From Paenibacillus lycopersici (GTDB lineage Bacteria > Bacillota > Bacilli > Paenibacillales > Paenibacillaceae), in contig NZ_CP048209.1 in the NCBI RefSeq assembly GCF_010119935.1, positions 5,747,001 to 5,811,000 on the forward strand: a stretch of 64,000 bases of DNA, written 5' to 3'. The stretch's first letter is position 1. Each line of letters opens with the position of its first letter. The notes under the pieces were generated by a model. It worked only from the letters and a program-made list of their open reading frames with translations, was not told where the DNA came from and did no database searches. The position numbers and the translations under genes are program-made. Below, piece by piece: positions 40,885 through 49,259 of the stretch.

Positions 40885-42429
40885 TTATTTCGCCGCGATG
40901 TAAGCGTTGATTTGCTTCTGTGTTTCGTCGATGACATCCTGCAGACCGGCGGCTTTCATTTTCTTCATCAGCTCGCCTTTGATCGTATTGATGTCCGTTA
41001 CGCCGAGACCCAGGTTCTCGCTGTATTCGTTCATGACGGCTTGGATCTGGCTGATTTGGGATTTGATCTTGCTCGTATCGAGCGTGAAGCCGACGAACGG
41101 GCTGACTTCCGAATTTTTGTCCCAGTTCTTCAACTCGTCGATGTCCGCTTTCGCATAGTTAGAGGAGAAGCGGGCCAGACGAATGTCGTTCCACATCCAT
41201 ACGTTCGTGTTGTACTTGTCGGCATCGGCAATGCCGCTGAGGTCGACCGCGCCGTCGGTCAGCTTGTAGTTCGTGCCTTCCACGCCGTACGACCACAGGT
41301 CGAAGTTCGCTTGGTCCTTCTTGATCCAGTTCATCAGCTCGACGGCTTCCTTCACGTGCTTGCTCGTGCTTGGAACGGCCAGCATATTGTCGCCGGCGGA
41401 GAAGATGTAGCGCTTCGACGGCTCCAGATATACCGTTTCGACTTTGGCGCCCGGCACGTTCTTCGCCAGCGTGTCCACGCGCTCGGAGGCTCTGAACAGG
41501 TTCGCGCCTACCGCCGCGACTTGACCGTTGTCGAAGCCTGCGTCCGGATTGTCGACTTTCGAGGAGTCCGCGGCGATATAGCCTTTCGTTCTCCATTCCT
41601 TCTTCTTGTTCACGACGCTCGCATACTCCGGCGAGTCCAGGAACGATTTGACCGTGTAGTTCGGATCGGCCGGATCGACGTATACCGGGTACATGCCGCC
41701 GTCGCCGATCGGGAAGTAGTAGTTGGCCATGATCGGAAGCAGCGTCTGCGTGTTGGAATCGACGTAAGCGAGCATGTTCGGCTCGTTCTTCACGACGGCT
41801 TGGAAATACTGTTCCAGGCCATCGATCGTCGTGATCTTCGGAATGCCGTATTTCTCGCGGAGATCGCCGCGGATGTTGAACACGTTATTGAAGCCGGTCA
41901 TCGGAATCGCTCTTGCGATCGCATACTGCTTGCCGTTGATCGCGCCGCCCTTCAGTACGTAATCAGGCGTATTCGCGAGCAGGTCCGGACCGTCGGACTT
42001 CAATTGATCGTCGATCGGCTGGTACACCTTCTTGGCGACGAGGTCGGACAGCGTGCTGCTGTGCGCCCATGCCAGGTCGTACTGCGTGCCGCCGGCAATG
42101 TTCAGCGCAAGCTTGTTCCAGTAGTCGTCGATGTATTTGATGTCGACCGCGATGTTCAGGCCGTCCGCCTGCAGCTTCTCGTTGATCGCTTTCAGCACGT
42201 TCGGCGCCGCCGCCGATTCCTGCCCCGGGAATACCGCGGTCAGTTTCACCACATCGGCGCTAGGCTTGCTGTCGTTCGCATTCGAGGTCGCCGCATTGCC
42301 GCCTCCGTTGCTGCCGCTGTTCGACATTCCGGCCGAATCGTTGCCGTTATTGGAGCCGCAGCCTGCAAGCGCAAGCGCCGATACCGCCACGAGACTCATG
42401 CCGAGAAACGCTTTCTTAAATTTCTTCAT
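40885..42429 (-). CDS. LplA-like extracellular sugar-binding lipoprotein
   Basis: 514 residues from the ATG at 42429, with GGGGAG 8 nt upstream (the ATG two codons earlier sits too close). Lipobox LAGC (Cys24), Asn/Gly/Ser-rich spacer, large binding fold with WAHSSTLSDLVAKKVYQPID and MLAVPSTSKHVKEAVELMNW as in LplA/YtcQ proteins of Bacilli. Serves the LplB/LplC permeases upstream; the energising ATPase is not encoded in the window. Confidence 0.9.
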   Translation of the reverse strand: MKKFKKAFLGMSLVAVSALALAGCGSNNGNDSAGMSNSGSNGGGNAATSNANDSKPSADVVKLTAVFPGQESAAAPNVLKAINEKLQADGLNIAVDIKYIDDYWNKLALNIAGGTQYDLAWAHSSTLSDLVAKKVYQPIDDQLKSDGPDLLANTPDYVLKGGAINGKQYAIARAIPMTGFNNVFNIRGDLREKYGIPKITTIDGLEQYFQAVVKNEPNMLAYVDSNTQTLLPIMANYYFPIGDGGMYPVYVDPADPNYTVKSFLDSPEYASVVNKKKEWRTKGYIAADSSKVDNPDAGFDNGQVAAVGANLFRASERVDTLAKNVPGAKVETVYLEPSKRYIFSAGDNMLAVPSTSKHVKEAVELMNWIKKDQANFDLWSYGVEGTNYKLTDGAVDLSGIADADKYNTNVWMWNDIRLARFSSNYAKADIDELKNWDKNSEVSPFVGFTLDTSKIKSQISQIQAVMNEYSENLGLGVTDINTIKGELMKKMKAAGLQDVIDETQKQINAYIAAK

Positions 42430-42547
42430 TTCCATCTCTCCCCTTTGTTCGATGCGTAGAATAAGGTCGCCTTGCATGAAACATGAAGCATGAAGCGTGA
42501 TGCTATACAAAAATCTAATTTGCATTAGATTAATGCCAAGAGGAATG

Positions 42548-43420
42548 CTAACCTTTGACCGCGCCTACCATGATGCCTTTGACGAAATAGCGCTGCACGA
42601 ACGGATAGAGCAGGATGATCGGGCCGATCGTCACGAACAGCGTCGCCACCTGGAACGTTTCCGCAGGCATTTCCGTAGCGCCCATCGCCCCGTTCTGCTT
42701 GATGAAATCCATGATGGATTTGATCCGGTAGAGCATGTATTGGAGCGGATACAGATGCGTATTGTCGATGAACCACAGCGCGCTCGCCCAATCGTTCCAA
42801 TACGACAAGCCGATGAACAGCGTGACGGTGGCGATGATCGGCTTCGACAGCGGGATGATGATCTGAACGAACGTCCGCATGACGCCGCAGCCGTCGATTT
42901 CCGCGGACTCGATCAACGAGGACGGGACCGTCGCGAAATAGTTGCGCATTAGGAACACATTGAACGGCGATACGAGCAGCGGCAAGATCAGCGCCCAGAC
43001 GGTGTTCTGCAAATGCAGAACCTGGGTGCATACCAGATACCATGGCAGCGTGCCCGCGTTGAAGATCATCGGCAGGTAGAAAAACATGGCGACCGCGTTC
43101 CGGTATCTGACCCGCTTGACGGACATCGCGTAGCCGGCCATGCCGCAGATGAACAGAGAGAGCAGCGTGCCGACCACCGTGACCAGAATGGAGACGCCGT
43201 AGCCGGTGTAGATGTGCTGATCCTTGAATACCATGCGGTACGCCTGCGTCGAGAACTGTTCCGGAATCAGTTGATACCCATGGAACAGAATGCTTTTCTC
43301 GCTGCTCAAGGAGACGATAAACGTCAGAATGAACGGATAGATGCAGCACAATGCGAACGCGAGCAGGACGAAATGAATGACAAGCTGCATGATTCGTTCG
43401 CTGGGAGAACGTTTAAACAC
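42548..43420 (-). CDS. LplC/YtcP-like carbohydrate ABC permease
   Basis: 290 residues, six TM segments. LPMIFNAGTLPWYLVCTQVL and the EAA-loop variant ESAEIDGCGVMRTFVQIIIP, then the terminal KGIMVGAVKG typical of the LplC group. Confidence 0.9.
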   Translation of the reverse strand: MFKRSPSERIMQLVIHFVLLAFALCCIYPFILTFIVSLSSEKSILFHGYQLIPEQFSTQAYRMVFKDQHIYTGYGVSILVTVVGTLLSLFICGMAGYAMSVKRVRYRNAVAMFFYLPMIFNAGTLPWYLVCTQVLHLQNTVWALILPLLVSPFNVFLMRNYFATVPSSLIESAEIDGCGVMRTFVQIIIPLSKPIIATVTLFIGLSYWNDWASALWFIDNTHLYPLQYMLYRIKSIMDFIKQNGAMGATEMPAETFQVATLFVTIGPIILLYPFVQRYFVKGIMVGAVKG

Positions 43421-43450
43421 TGGAATCCTTCCTTTCCGCTTACCGCCAGA

Positions 43451-44410
43451 TTAGAACAGCGAGTTATCCTTGTTGAAGCGCCTTACCAAGGCATTGGAAC
43501 CGAATACAAGGATGAAGCCGACCACGGACTGATACAGGCCTACGGCGGCAGTCGGCCCGAAATCGGCAGCCTGCTTGATTGCGCGGAAAATGTACGTGTC
43601 GATGACGTCCGTATGCTGGAACAGCAAGCCGTTATCGCCGATGATCGAGTAGATCGTGTCGAAATCGCCGCGGAGCATGCCGCCCAGGTTGAGCAGCGTC
43701 ATGATGATGATCACGGGCGTCAGCATCGGCAGCGTAATCTTCCGGATTTGCTGCCAGCGGTTCGCCCCGTCGAGCGCGGCGGCTTCGTACAGATGGTCGT
43801 CGATGCCGGCGATGCTCGCCAGATAGATGATGGACGAATAGCCGACCGTCTTCCAAATATGCGTGCCGATAATGATCCAGCCCCACGGTCCCGCGACTTG
43901 CGACCAGACGATGGGATCATGCCCGAAGAGATGAAGAATCTGGTTGGCGATCCCGTTCTGGTCCGAGAAGACGATGGTCGTCACGAGCTTGCCGATAACG
44001 ACGGCGGAGAAGAAGTACGGCAGAAACATCAGGTTCTGATAGAACTTCATCGCCAGCTTCGAGCGGATCTCGTTCAGCATGATCGCGAAGAGCACGCTGA
44101 GAATCGTCGTCCAGACCAAATAGTTCAAGTTGATGAATATCGTATTGAACGTCGTGCGGTATGCATACGAGCTGGTGAAGAAAAACTTGAAGTTCGCCCA
44201 GCCGACGAACGGACTGCTGTATCTGTCCATGACGTTATAATCCTGGAACGCGATGACCATGCCCCTCATTGGCAAATACGAGAACAGGAACACGAGCAGC
44301 GCGGCCGGCAGCATCATGAGGTAGTATGAATAATTCCGCTTCATGTCGACGATAAACACATTCCGCTTCTTGCCGGCCTTGCGATCGGCCGGCGTATCGG
44401 CGTTCTTCAT
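43451..44410 (-). CDS. LplB-like carbohydrate ABC permease
   Basis: 319 residues from the ATG at 44410 (AAAGGAG upstream). N-terminal basic tail, YYLMMLPAALLVFLFSYLPM first TM, GMVIAFQDYN and EAAALDGANRWQQIRKITLP coupling loop, as in LplB of Bacilli. The gene lies 28 bp after the glycosidase and 30 bp before LplC. Confidence 0.9.
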   Translation of the reverse strand: MKNADTPADRKAGKKRNVFIVDMKRNYSYYLMMLPAALLVFLFSYLPMRGMVIAFQDYNVMDRYSSPFVGWANFKFFFTSSYAYRTTFNTIFINLNYLVWTTILSVLFAIMLNEIRSKLAMKFYQNLMFLPYFFSAVVIGKLVTTIVFSDQNGIANQILHLFGHDPIVWSQVAGPWGWIIIGTHIWKTVGYSSIIYLASIAGIDDHLYEAAALDGANRWQQIRKITLPMLTPVIIIMTLLNLGGMLRGDFDTIYSIIGDNGLLFQHTDVIDTYIFRAIKQAADFGPTAAVGLYQSVVGFILVFGSNALVRRFNKDNSLF

Positions 44411-44438
44411 GCAGAAACTCTCCTTTCTAAAGAAACGA

Positions 44439-46811
44439 CTAGCTTGTCCGGCTGACCCGCAGCTCATGACGTCCCGCGCTTGCGATCGTCACGGCGATTG
44501 CGCCGTCCCGCGCTTCCGCCGTTACCGGCTCGCCGTCGAGCGTGACGATGCATGCGCCGTCCGCGGGCCGCGGCAGCTCCACGGTCACCGACCAGCCCGG
44601 CTGCTCCAGCGCGAAGCGGTAGATGTCCGCTTCGGCGGAGAGATTGACTTCCAGGTCGAGCGTATTGGCGCGCTCGCCGAGACCGAGCTGGACCCGCTTC
44701 GCCGACATCTCGTTCCAGCCTTGCGGGAATCGCGGCCGCAGCGTCAGCGCCTTGCTGTATGCGTCGGGCTTAATGCCGAACATGAAGCTCATGAGCGGCC
44801 AAGTCATGCCGTAGTTCGTCCAGGCCTGGACGAAGCAGCCGTAATCCGGCGACATCTCCGACATCGAGCCCGGCAGCCGCTTGTTGAACGTGGAAGCGAT
44901 AAGCTGAATGAACCGCAGCGACTCGTCCATCCGATCGTACCGGGCTTCGGCGACTGCCTGCACGCCCGTCGAGATCGTCATCATCTGGTCGCGGTACATG
45001 CCCGACAGATACGTGCCCCACGGGCCCGTGAATTCGTCCGTCGCCATCCGCTCCAGCGCCCGGACGGCTTGACCGCGCGGCGCTAGGCCGGTTTCCATCG
45101 GCGTGTTGATGACCCAGTTCTTGAACAGCCACGGCCGTTCGCTCGCCGGATCGAGCCCGTCCAGCTCGGCCTTGATCGCTTCCAGGTCGCGGACCGCGTT
45201 CAGCGCGCCGAATTCCTGCGCCCGCTCGATGTAGACGTCGATCCGGCTCATGATTTTGCCGGCCGGCGCCATGGCGTCGGCGTAGAGCCCTTCCTTGTCG
45301 ATCCACAGATCGCCGTTGATCTTGTCGCCGAGGCGAACCGCCAGCTCCTCGTAACGCGCCTGTACGTCGGCTTCGCCGAAGAAGGCCGCCATCCGGGCTC
45401 CTGCGAGCAGCGCGGACCAGGTATAGACCGCGGAATCGATCAGCTCGACGTTCAGTCCCTCGATTTCGATAATGCCGTAACCCTCCGGCAGCAGGTCGCC
45501 GTCCGGATCCATCTCGTCCAGCAGCCAGGCCAGCCCCTTCTTCACCGCCGGATAGACGCGCTTCAGGAAAGCGTCGTCTCCCGTCCACCGGAACACTTCC
45601 CAGACGCATTGGATGAAATGGGCCGTCTCCTGCGTGTTGCCCGGGTTGGCGACGATGCCGCTCGTCGACAGCTCGTGAATGATGCGCCCGTTCCCGTTCG
45701 CTTCCTCCGATGCCTTCAGGATGAGCGACAGCGTCTCCTGCGCCATGTCGAGTCCGCCGACGGGCAGCAGGCCAAGCAGCGTGTAGCTGTTGTCGCAGCC
45801 GAACCACCACGGGTATTCCGGATGGCCGGCACCCATGCCGCGCCCGACGTCCGGCACCTCGCGCACGAACCAGTCGTTGTGGAACTTCACCCAATCGAAT
45901 ACCTTCTGCACATGCTTGTCCGGAATGTTCACGACCGTCCGGCTTGCGATCGCTTCGTAACGGCCTCGCTTCGCTTCCCACAGCGCTTCGCGGTTATCCC
46001 GCAGCCGGGCGAACGTATGCAGCGCCTCTTCCTCGGAGCGGTTCGAGCCCGCCATGAAGAAATGAATCGTTTCCGTGCCGCCGGCCTCGATCGCGACGTT
46101 CTCGTAGCTCAGCGAGCCGCTGATGCCTTTGCCCGACGTCCAGTGCGGACCGAACATCTCGCTTCGGACCGCGCCTTTGCTGCTTGTCCGGTCTGCGCCG
46201 ATGACGACATGCCACGGATTCAGCCGATCCTTCGCGAGGAACAATCCGGCTGCGTCGTCGATGCGTCCTTCGTCCGCGCCGTCCTGTATCCCCTTACCCT
46301 CGGAGAACCAGACGGGACTCAGATCGGTGCGGGCCAGCAGGCTCAGGTCCAGGCTCCGGCTCCGGCCGCTCAAATCGCGGAGCTCGTACGTCACGATCAT
46401 CCCTTCGGCATCATCCGGGCAGAACTGGCGCCGCACCACCTCGAGCTCAAGCGCTTTCAGCTCGTACCGGTGCTCGTTGTAGAACGGATAGTTATGGAAC
46501 GAATCGGATTCCGTCAGCCACATCGCCGTGGAACCGTTCATGGCGGCGCCGGCTTCGCGGTCCGCGATATGCAGCCAGAAGCCGTCGAGCAGCTTGATCG
46601 GATGGAGCCACAGCCCGCCCATTTCGAGCTTCACGTGATGCCCGAAGTCCGGGAAGCCTCCGTTCTGGCTGCCGATCAGATACGTGCGGTTGCCGGCGCA
46701 GATGAACATATCCTGCCAGGATAGTCCGCGCGATGCCCGCGATTCGTGATAAGGTTCCAAAACCGGTCCGAGACCGGGCGCGTTCGTGCCGCTCGAGATC
46801 GTTTGCAACAT
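44439..46811 (-). CDS. Six-hairpin (alpha/alpha)6 glycosidase, amylo-1,6-glucosidase-like
   Basis: 790 residues, no signal peptide, so cytoplasmic. N-terminal beta-sandwich (~1-300), (alpha/alpha)6 barrel (~310-700) with WWFGCDNSYTLLGLLPVGG, ETAHFIQCVWEVFRWTGDD, LIDSAVYTWSALL and FKNWVINTPMETGLA blocks, and a C-terminal beta domain. The layout suits GGDEF-unrelated bacterial glucosidases/rhamnosidase-like enzymes of the six-hairpin clan; the exact GH family and substrate are not certain. Start ATG with a perfect AAGGAGG 7 nt upstream. First gene of the operon with LplB, LplC and LplA and next to LacI operators, so it degrades the imported oligosaccharide. Confidence 0.78.
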   Translation of the reverse strand: MLQTISSGTNAPGLGPVLEPYHESRASRGLSWQDMFICAGNRTYLIGSQNGGFPDFGHHVKLEMGGLWLHPIKLLDGFWLHIADREAGAAMNGSTAMWLTESDSFHNYPFYNEHRYELKALELEVVRRQFCPDDAEGMIVTYELRDLSGRSRSLDLSLLARTDLSPVWFSEGKGIQDGADEGRIDDAAGLFLAKDRLNPWHVVIGADRTSSKGAVRSEMFGPHWTSGKGISGSLSYENVAIEAGGTETIHFFMAGSNRSEEEALHTFARLRDNREALWEAKRGRYEAIASRTVVNIPDKHVQKVFDWVKFHNDWFVREVPDVGRGMGAGHPEYPWWFGCDNSYTLLGLLPVGGLDMAQETLSLILKASEEANGNGRIIHELSTSGIVANPGNTQETAHFIQCVWEVFRWTGDDAFLKRVYPAVKKGLAWLLDEMDPDGDLLPEGYGIIEIEGLNVELIDSAVYTWSALLAGARMAAFFGEADVQARYEELAVRLGDKINGDLWIDKEGLYADAMAPAGKIMSRIDVYIERAQEFGALNAVRDLEAIKAELDGLDPASERPWLFKNWVINTPMETGLAPRGQAVRALERMATDEFTGPWGTYLSGMYRDQMMTISTGVQAVAEARYDRMDESLRFIQLIASTFNKRLPGSMSEMSPDYGCFVQAWTNYGMTWPLMSFMFGIKPDAYSKALTLRPRFPQGWNEMSAKRVQLGLGERANTLDLEVNLSAEADIYRFALEQPGWSVTVELPRPADGACIVTLDGEPVTAEARDGAIAVTIASAGRHELRVSRTS

Positions 46812-46878
46812 GTTCGTGCCTCCTTAATAATGGAACGGGATTTGAACAGGCTTGCCGGCGCCAGCGCCGTCTGCAATT

Positions 46879-46892
46879 CCGAAACGTTTCGG
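46879..46892. promoter_or_regulatory. LacI-type operator O1 upstream of the glycosidase operon
   Basis: CCGAAACGTTTCGG is a perfect 14-bp palindrome with the CG centre typical of LacI/GalR operators, 68 bp upstream of the glycosidase start. Confidence 0.8.
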
Positions 46893-46979
46893 ATTACTGC
46901 CTAAAAAAAGAGCGTTCATCCCGCTTATACTTTGTTAACTTAACTATTCTTTTTCGATCCTTTTAAGCGTTTTCATGTA

Positions 46980-46994
46980 CCGGAAACGTTTTGG
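46980..46994. promoter_or_regulatory. LacI-type operator O2
   Basis: CCGGAAACGTTTTGG, an imperfect copy of O1, 102 bp further upstream. The spacing would allow looping or cooperative binding. Confidence 0.65.
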
Positions 46995-47023
46995 AAATCC
47001 TCCAAAAAAAAGCGCCTTTGCTG

Positions 47024-48055
47024 TTACTTACTCGCTGCCAATCCAAGGGGCGCCGTGCTTTCGCGAATCATCAATTCATTCTGCAATACGATCTTATGGT
47101 TCACGTTTCTATCCTCGAGCAGGTCGATCAGCAGCTGCGCCGCCTGATAGCCCATCTCGTATTTATCCTGGCGCACCGTCGTCAGCTTCGGCGAGCAATA
47201 GGAGGCGATCGCGATGTCGTCGTAGCCTACGATGGAGAACGTATCCGGCACCTTGCGCCCGCTTCGTTCCACGGCGCGCAGCGCGCCGAGCACCATCAGG
47301 TCGCTTGCCGAGAAGACGGCCGTCACTTCGGGATAATGCAGCATGATCCGGTACATCGCGTCGCAGCCGCCTTCTTCGGAGAAGCCTCCGTTCAGCACGA
47401 GCTCCGGCCGGAATGGCAAGCCGTGCTTCTCAAGCGCGGCGCGGTAGCCCGCCAGCCGCTCCTGACTCACCGCGGCGTCGTTATGTCCGTTGATCATCGC
47501 GATATGGCGGTGACCCTGCTCGATCAAATGCGCGACGGCTCTCTCCGCGCCGGCGACGTTATCGGTCGTCACATGGCCGAGATTGCTGCCTGACGCCGGA
47601 ATGTCAATCAGCACGCAAGGAAAATTCGTATCGTTCGTCACTTCCTGCAAATAAGGATCGTTCACGCGCAGGCCCGAGATGATCGCGCCGTCCACGTTCC
47701 GTTCCTTGCACAAGTCGCCGTACGACTTGGTAATCTGCTTCTTCGGGTTCGTGCTGAACAGCATGATTTCGTAATTCAGCTCCGACGCCCTGTCGTTAAT
47801 GCCGCATAAGATTTCGAACGCCAGCGCGTCCTTGGCGCCGGCCCGGTTGATCTCCGACAGAATGACGCCGATCGACCGCGATTTCTTCGTCACCAGGCTG
47901 CGCGCGAGAACGTTGGGCCGGTAATTCAGCTCCTTCGCGGCCTGGATAATCTTCCGGCGGGTTTCTTCCTTCACGTCATAATAGCCGTTCAGTGCTCTGG
48001 AAACGGTCGTTACGGAGACGCCGGCGTACTGTGCAAGATCTTTTATGGTGGTCAA
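47024..48055 (-). CDS. LacI/GalR-family repressor
   Basis: 343 residues. N-terminal HTH TIKDLAQYAGVSVTTVSRALNG and hinge helix region NYRPNVLARSLV, then a sugar-binding core (GVILSEINRAGAKDALAF ... CVLIDIPASGSNLGHVTTDN ... IVGYDDIAIASYCSPKLTTV). It probably represses the glycosidase-lpl operon (O1, O2) and itself (O3), released by a sugar from the imported substrate. It is on the same strand just upstream of the operon. Confidence 0.93.
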   Translation of the reverse strand: MTTIKDLAQYAGVSVTTVSRALNGYYDVKEETRRKIIQAAKELNYRPNVLARSLVTKKSRSIGVILSEINRAGAKDALAFEILCGINDRASELNYEIMLFSTNPKKQITKSYGDLCKERNVDGAIISGLRVNDPYLQEVTNDTNFPCVLIDIPASGSNLGHVTTDNVAGAERAVAHLIEQGHRHIAMINGHNDAAVSQERLAGYRAALEKHGLPFRPELVLNGGFSEEGGCDAMYRIMLHYPEVTAVFSASDLMVLGALRAVERSGRKVPDTFSIVGYDDIAIASYCSPKLTTVRQDKYEMGYQAAQLLIDLLEDRNVNHKIVLQNELMIRESTAPLGLAASK

Positions 48056-48079
48056 CCGACAACTCCTCCCTTATTTTCC

Positions 48080-48094
48080 GAAACGTTTTCGGTT
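48080..48094. promoter_or_regulatory. LacI-type operator O3 at the repressor gene
   Basis: CCGAAACGTTTTCGG lies 25 bp upstream of the lacI-type start codon, the same sequence class as O1 and O2, indicating autoregulation. Confidence 0.75.
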
Positions 48095-48243
48095 TCCTGT
48101 GCACTCATTATATGCTAAACGTGAAAGCGTATGCAATACTTTTTTTACAAGTTTCTAAGGCAAGCTTCTCCTTGGCGGCTGGCTTGCCGGTTGTGAGCCG
48201 GGCAGCTATAATACGCGTCATAGAAGTCGAAAGGCCGGATACG

Positions 48244-48408
48244 ATGAGCAAACGCGACTATGAAAGCAATGAAAACCGTACTCCCGCCTGCAGCGGAACG
48301 GACAATCGGGATGCCTTCGACCGCGCCTACTTCGGCAACCCGGGCTGCATGCTCGTCTTGATTGCCGTCGCGGCTGTCGTGTTATATCTGTACAACCGAT
48401 TCTCCTAG
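48244..48408 (+). CDS. Small single-TM membrane protein
   Basis: 54 residues from the ATG at 48244 with GAAAGG upstream. Polar N-terminus (MSKRDYESNENR...), then AYFGNPGCMLVLIAVAAVVL as one TM helix and a YNRFS tail. No family recognised. A hairpin-rich 3' region follows. Composition and ribosome binding site favour a real gene, but it is short. Confidence 0.5.
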   Translation: MSKRDYESNENRTPACSGTDNRDAFDRAYFGNPGCMLVLIAVAAVVLYLYNRFS

Positions 48409-48427
48409 CGCGGCTGCGGAAAATAAA

Positions 48428-48453
48428 AAGAGTCTCCGCTGGCGGAGACTCTT
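48428..48453. terminator. Hairpin after the small membrane protein gene
   Basis: AAGAGTCTCCGC and GCGGAGACTCTT form a near-perfect stem. The T-run is on the minus-strand side (TTTTTATTTT), so it would terminate minus-strand transcription; no minus-strand gene is seen just upstream of it. Confidence 0.5.
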
Positions 48454-48464
48454 CGGCTGCATTG

Positions 48465-48522
48465 AAGCCCGCGCTTCTATATGCATGGGACAGTTTGCAT
48501 AACAGCGGGCTTTCTTCTCTTG
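48465..48522 (+). terminator. Double-stem hairpin with T-rich tail
   Basis: Outer arms AAGCCCGC/GCGGGCTT enclose an inner TATGCA/TGCATA stem; followed by TCTTCTCTTGTGTTT on the plus strand. Confidence 0.5.
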
Positions 48523-48672
48523 TGTTTCCAGGGCGGAACCAAGTCGTCGAGTCGTCGATTTTGAAGCTCTGCCGGCTCGGCCGGACGATGCTCCTTGAAC
48601 GAGCGGCTTGATGCCGGCTCGGCCGGCTCGATAACCGGTATGTTCTGTCCGTCAAGGCCTCGAAGTCAAGTC

Positions 48673-48803
48673 AGCGGACAGGAGATCCGCTATTTCGCCT
48701 GGCAGGCTGGTTTTCGGCGCCTACCAGGGATTATAGCGGATCCTGTGTCCGATCGCTTATCGAAACGTACCGTTTTCGCATAAATAACGAATCCTCTGTC
48801 CGC
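48673..48803. repeat. Three copies of a ~23-bp GCGGACAG-GGAT-CG-TATTT motif, one inverted against two
   Basis: AGCGGACAGGAGATCCGCTA at 48673 on the plus strand; related copies on the minus strand at about 48729-48752 and 48779-48803. Non-coding. Confidence 0.5.
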
Positions 48804-48879
48804 CGGAGTGTCAATAAGTCCGTGGCGGCATGTCCAGCCTCGCCCGGTAAGCTCGTTAACACCTCGCCAGGTCAAAGCT

Positions 48880-49215
48880 CGACCGGCCAAACCGGCGGCG
48901 CGGCGCATACTGATTATGAGCCGCTGGATTCGCTGTTCCAGCTCTCTCCCTGCTTCCCGAAGCTCGACACTCCACGCGCGCAGCGCATACTGCCTATGCG
49001 CCGGCAAAATCGCTGCTCCAGCTCGCTCCTTGCTTCGCGAAGCTCGACACTCCCACGCACGCAGTGCATATCAACTATACGCCGCTGGATTCGCTGCTCA
49101 AGCTCTCGCTCCGTGCTGCCCGAAGCTCGACACTACACGCACGCAGCGCATATCAACTATACGCCGCTAAATTCGCTGCTCCGGCTCTCTCCCTGCTTCC
49201 CGAAGCTCAGCACGC
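48880..49215. repeat. ~80-bp imperfect tandem repeat, four units
   Basis: GAAGCTCGACACT recurs at 48959, 49039 and 49122, and GAAGCTCAG at 49202. Each unit also contains GCATATCAACTATACGCCGC-like sequence. It fills the gap before the GH2 gene's stop; 48523-49259 shows no gene. Confidence 0.75.
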
Positions 49216-49259
49216 TCCCCGTCCAGGCGAGTTCCCAAACCCGCCTGCCATCCTGCATG

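Noticed and set aside
48218..48655. 145-codon minus-strand ORF
   Set aside because: Arg/Ser-rich shadow frame crossing two hairpins; no start signal.
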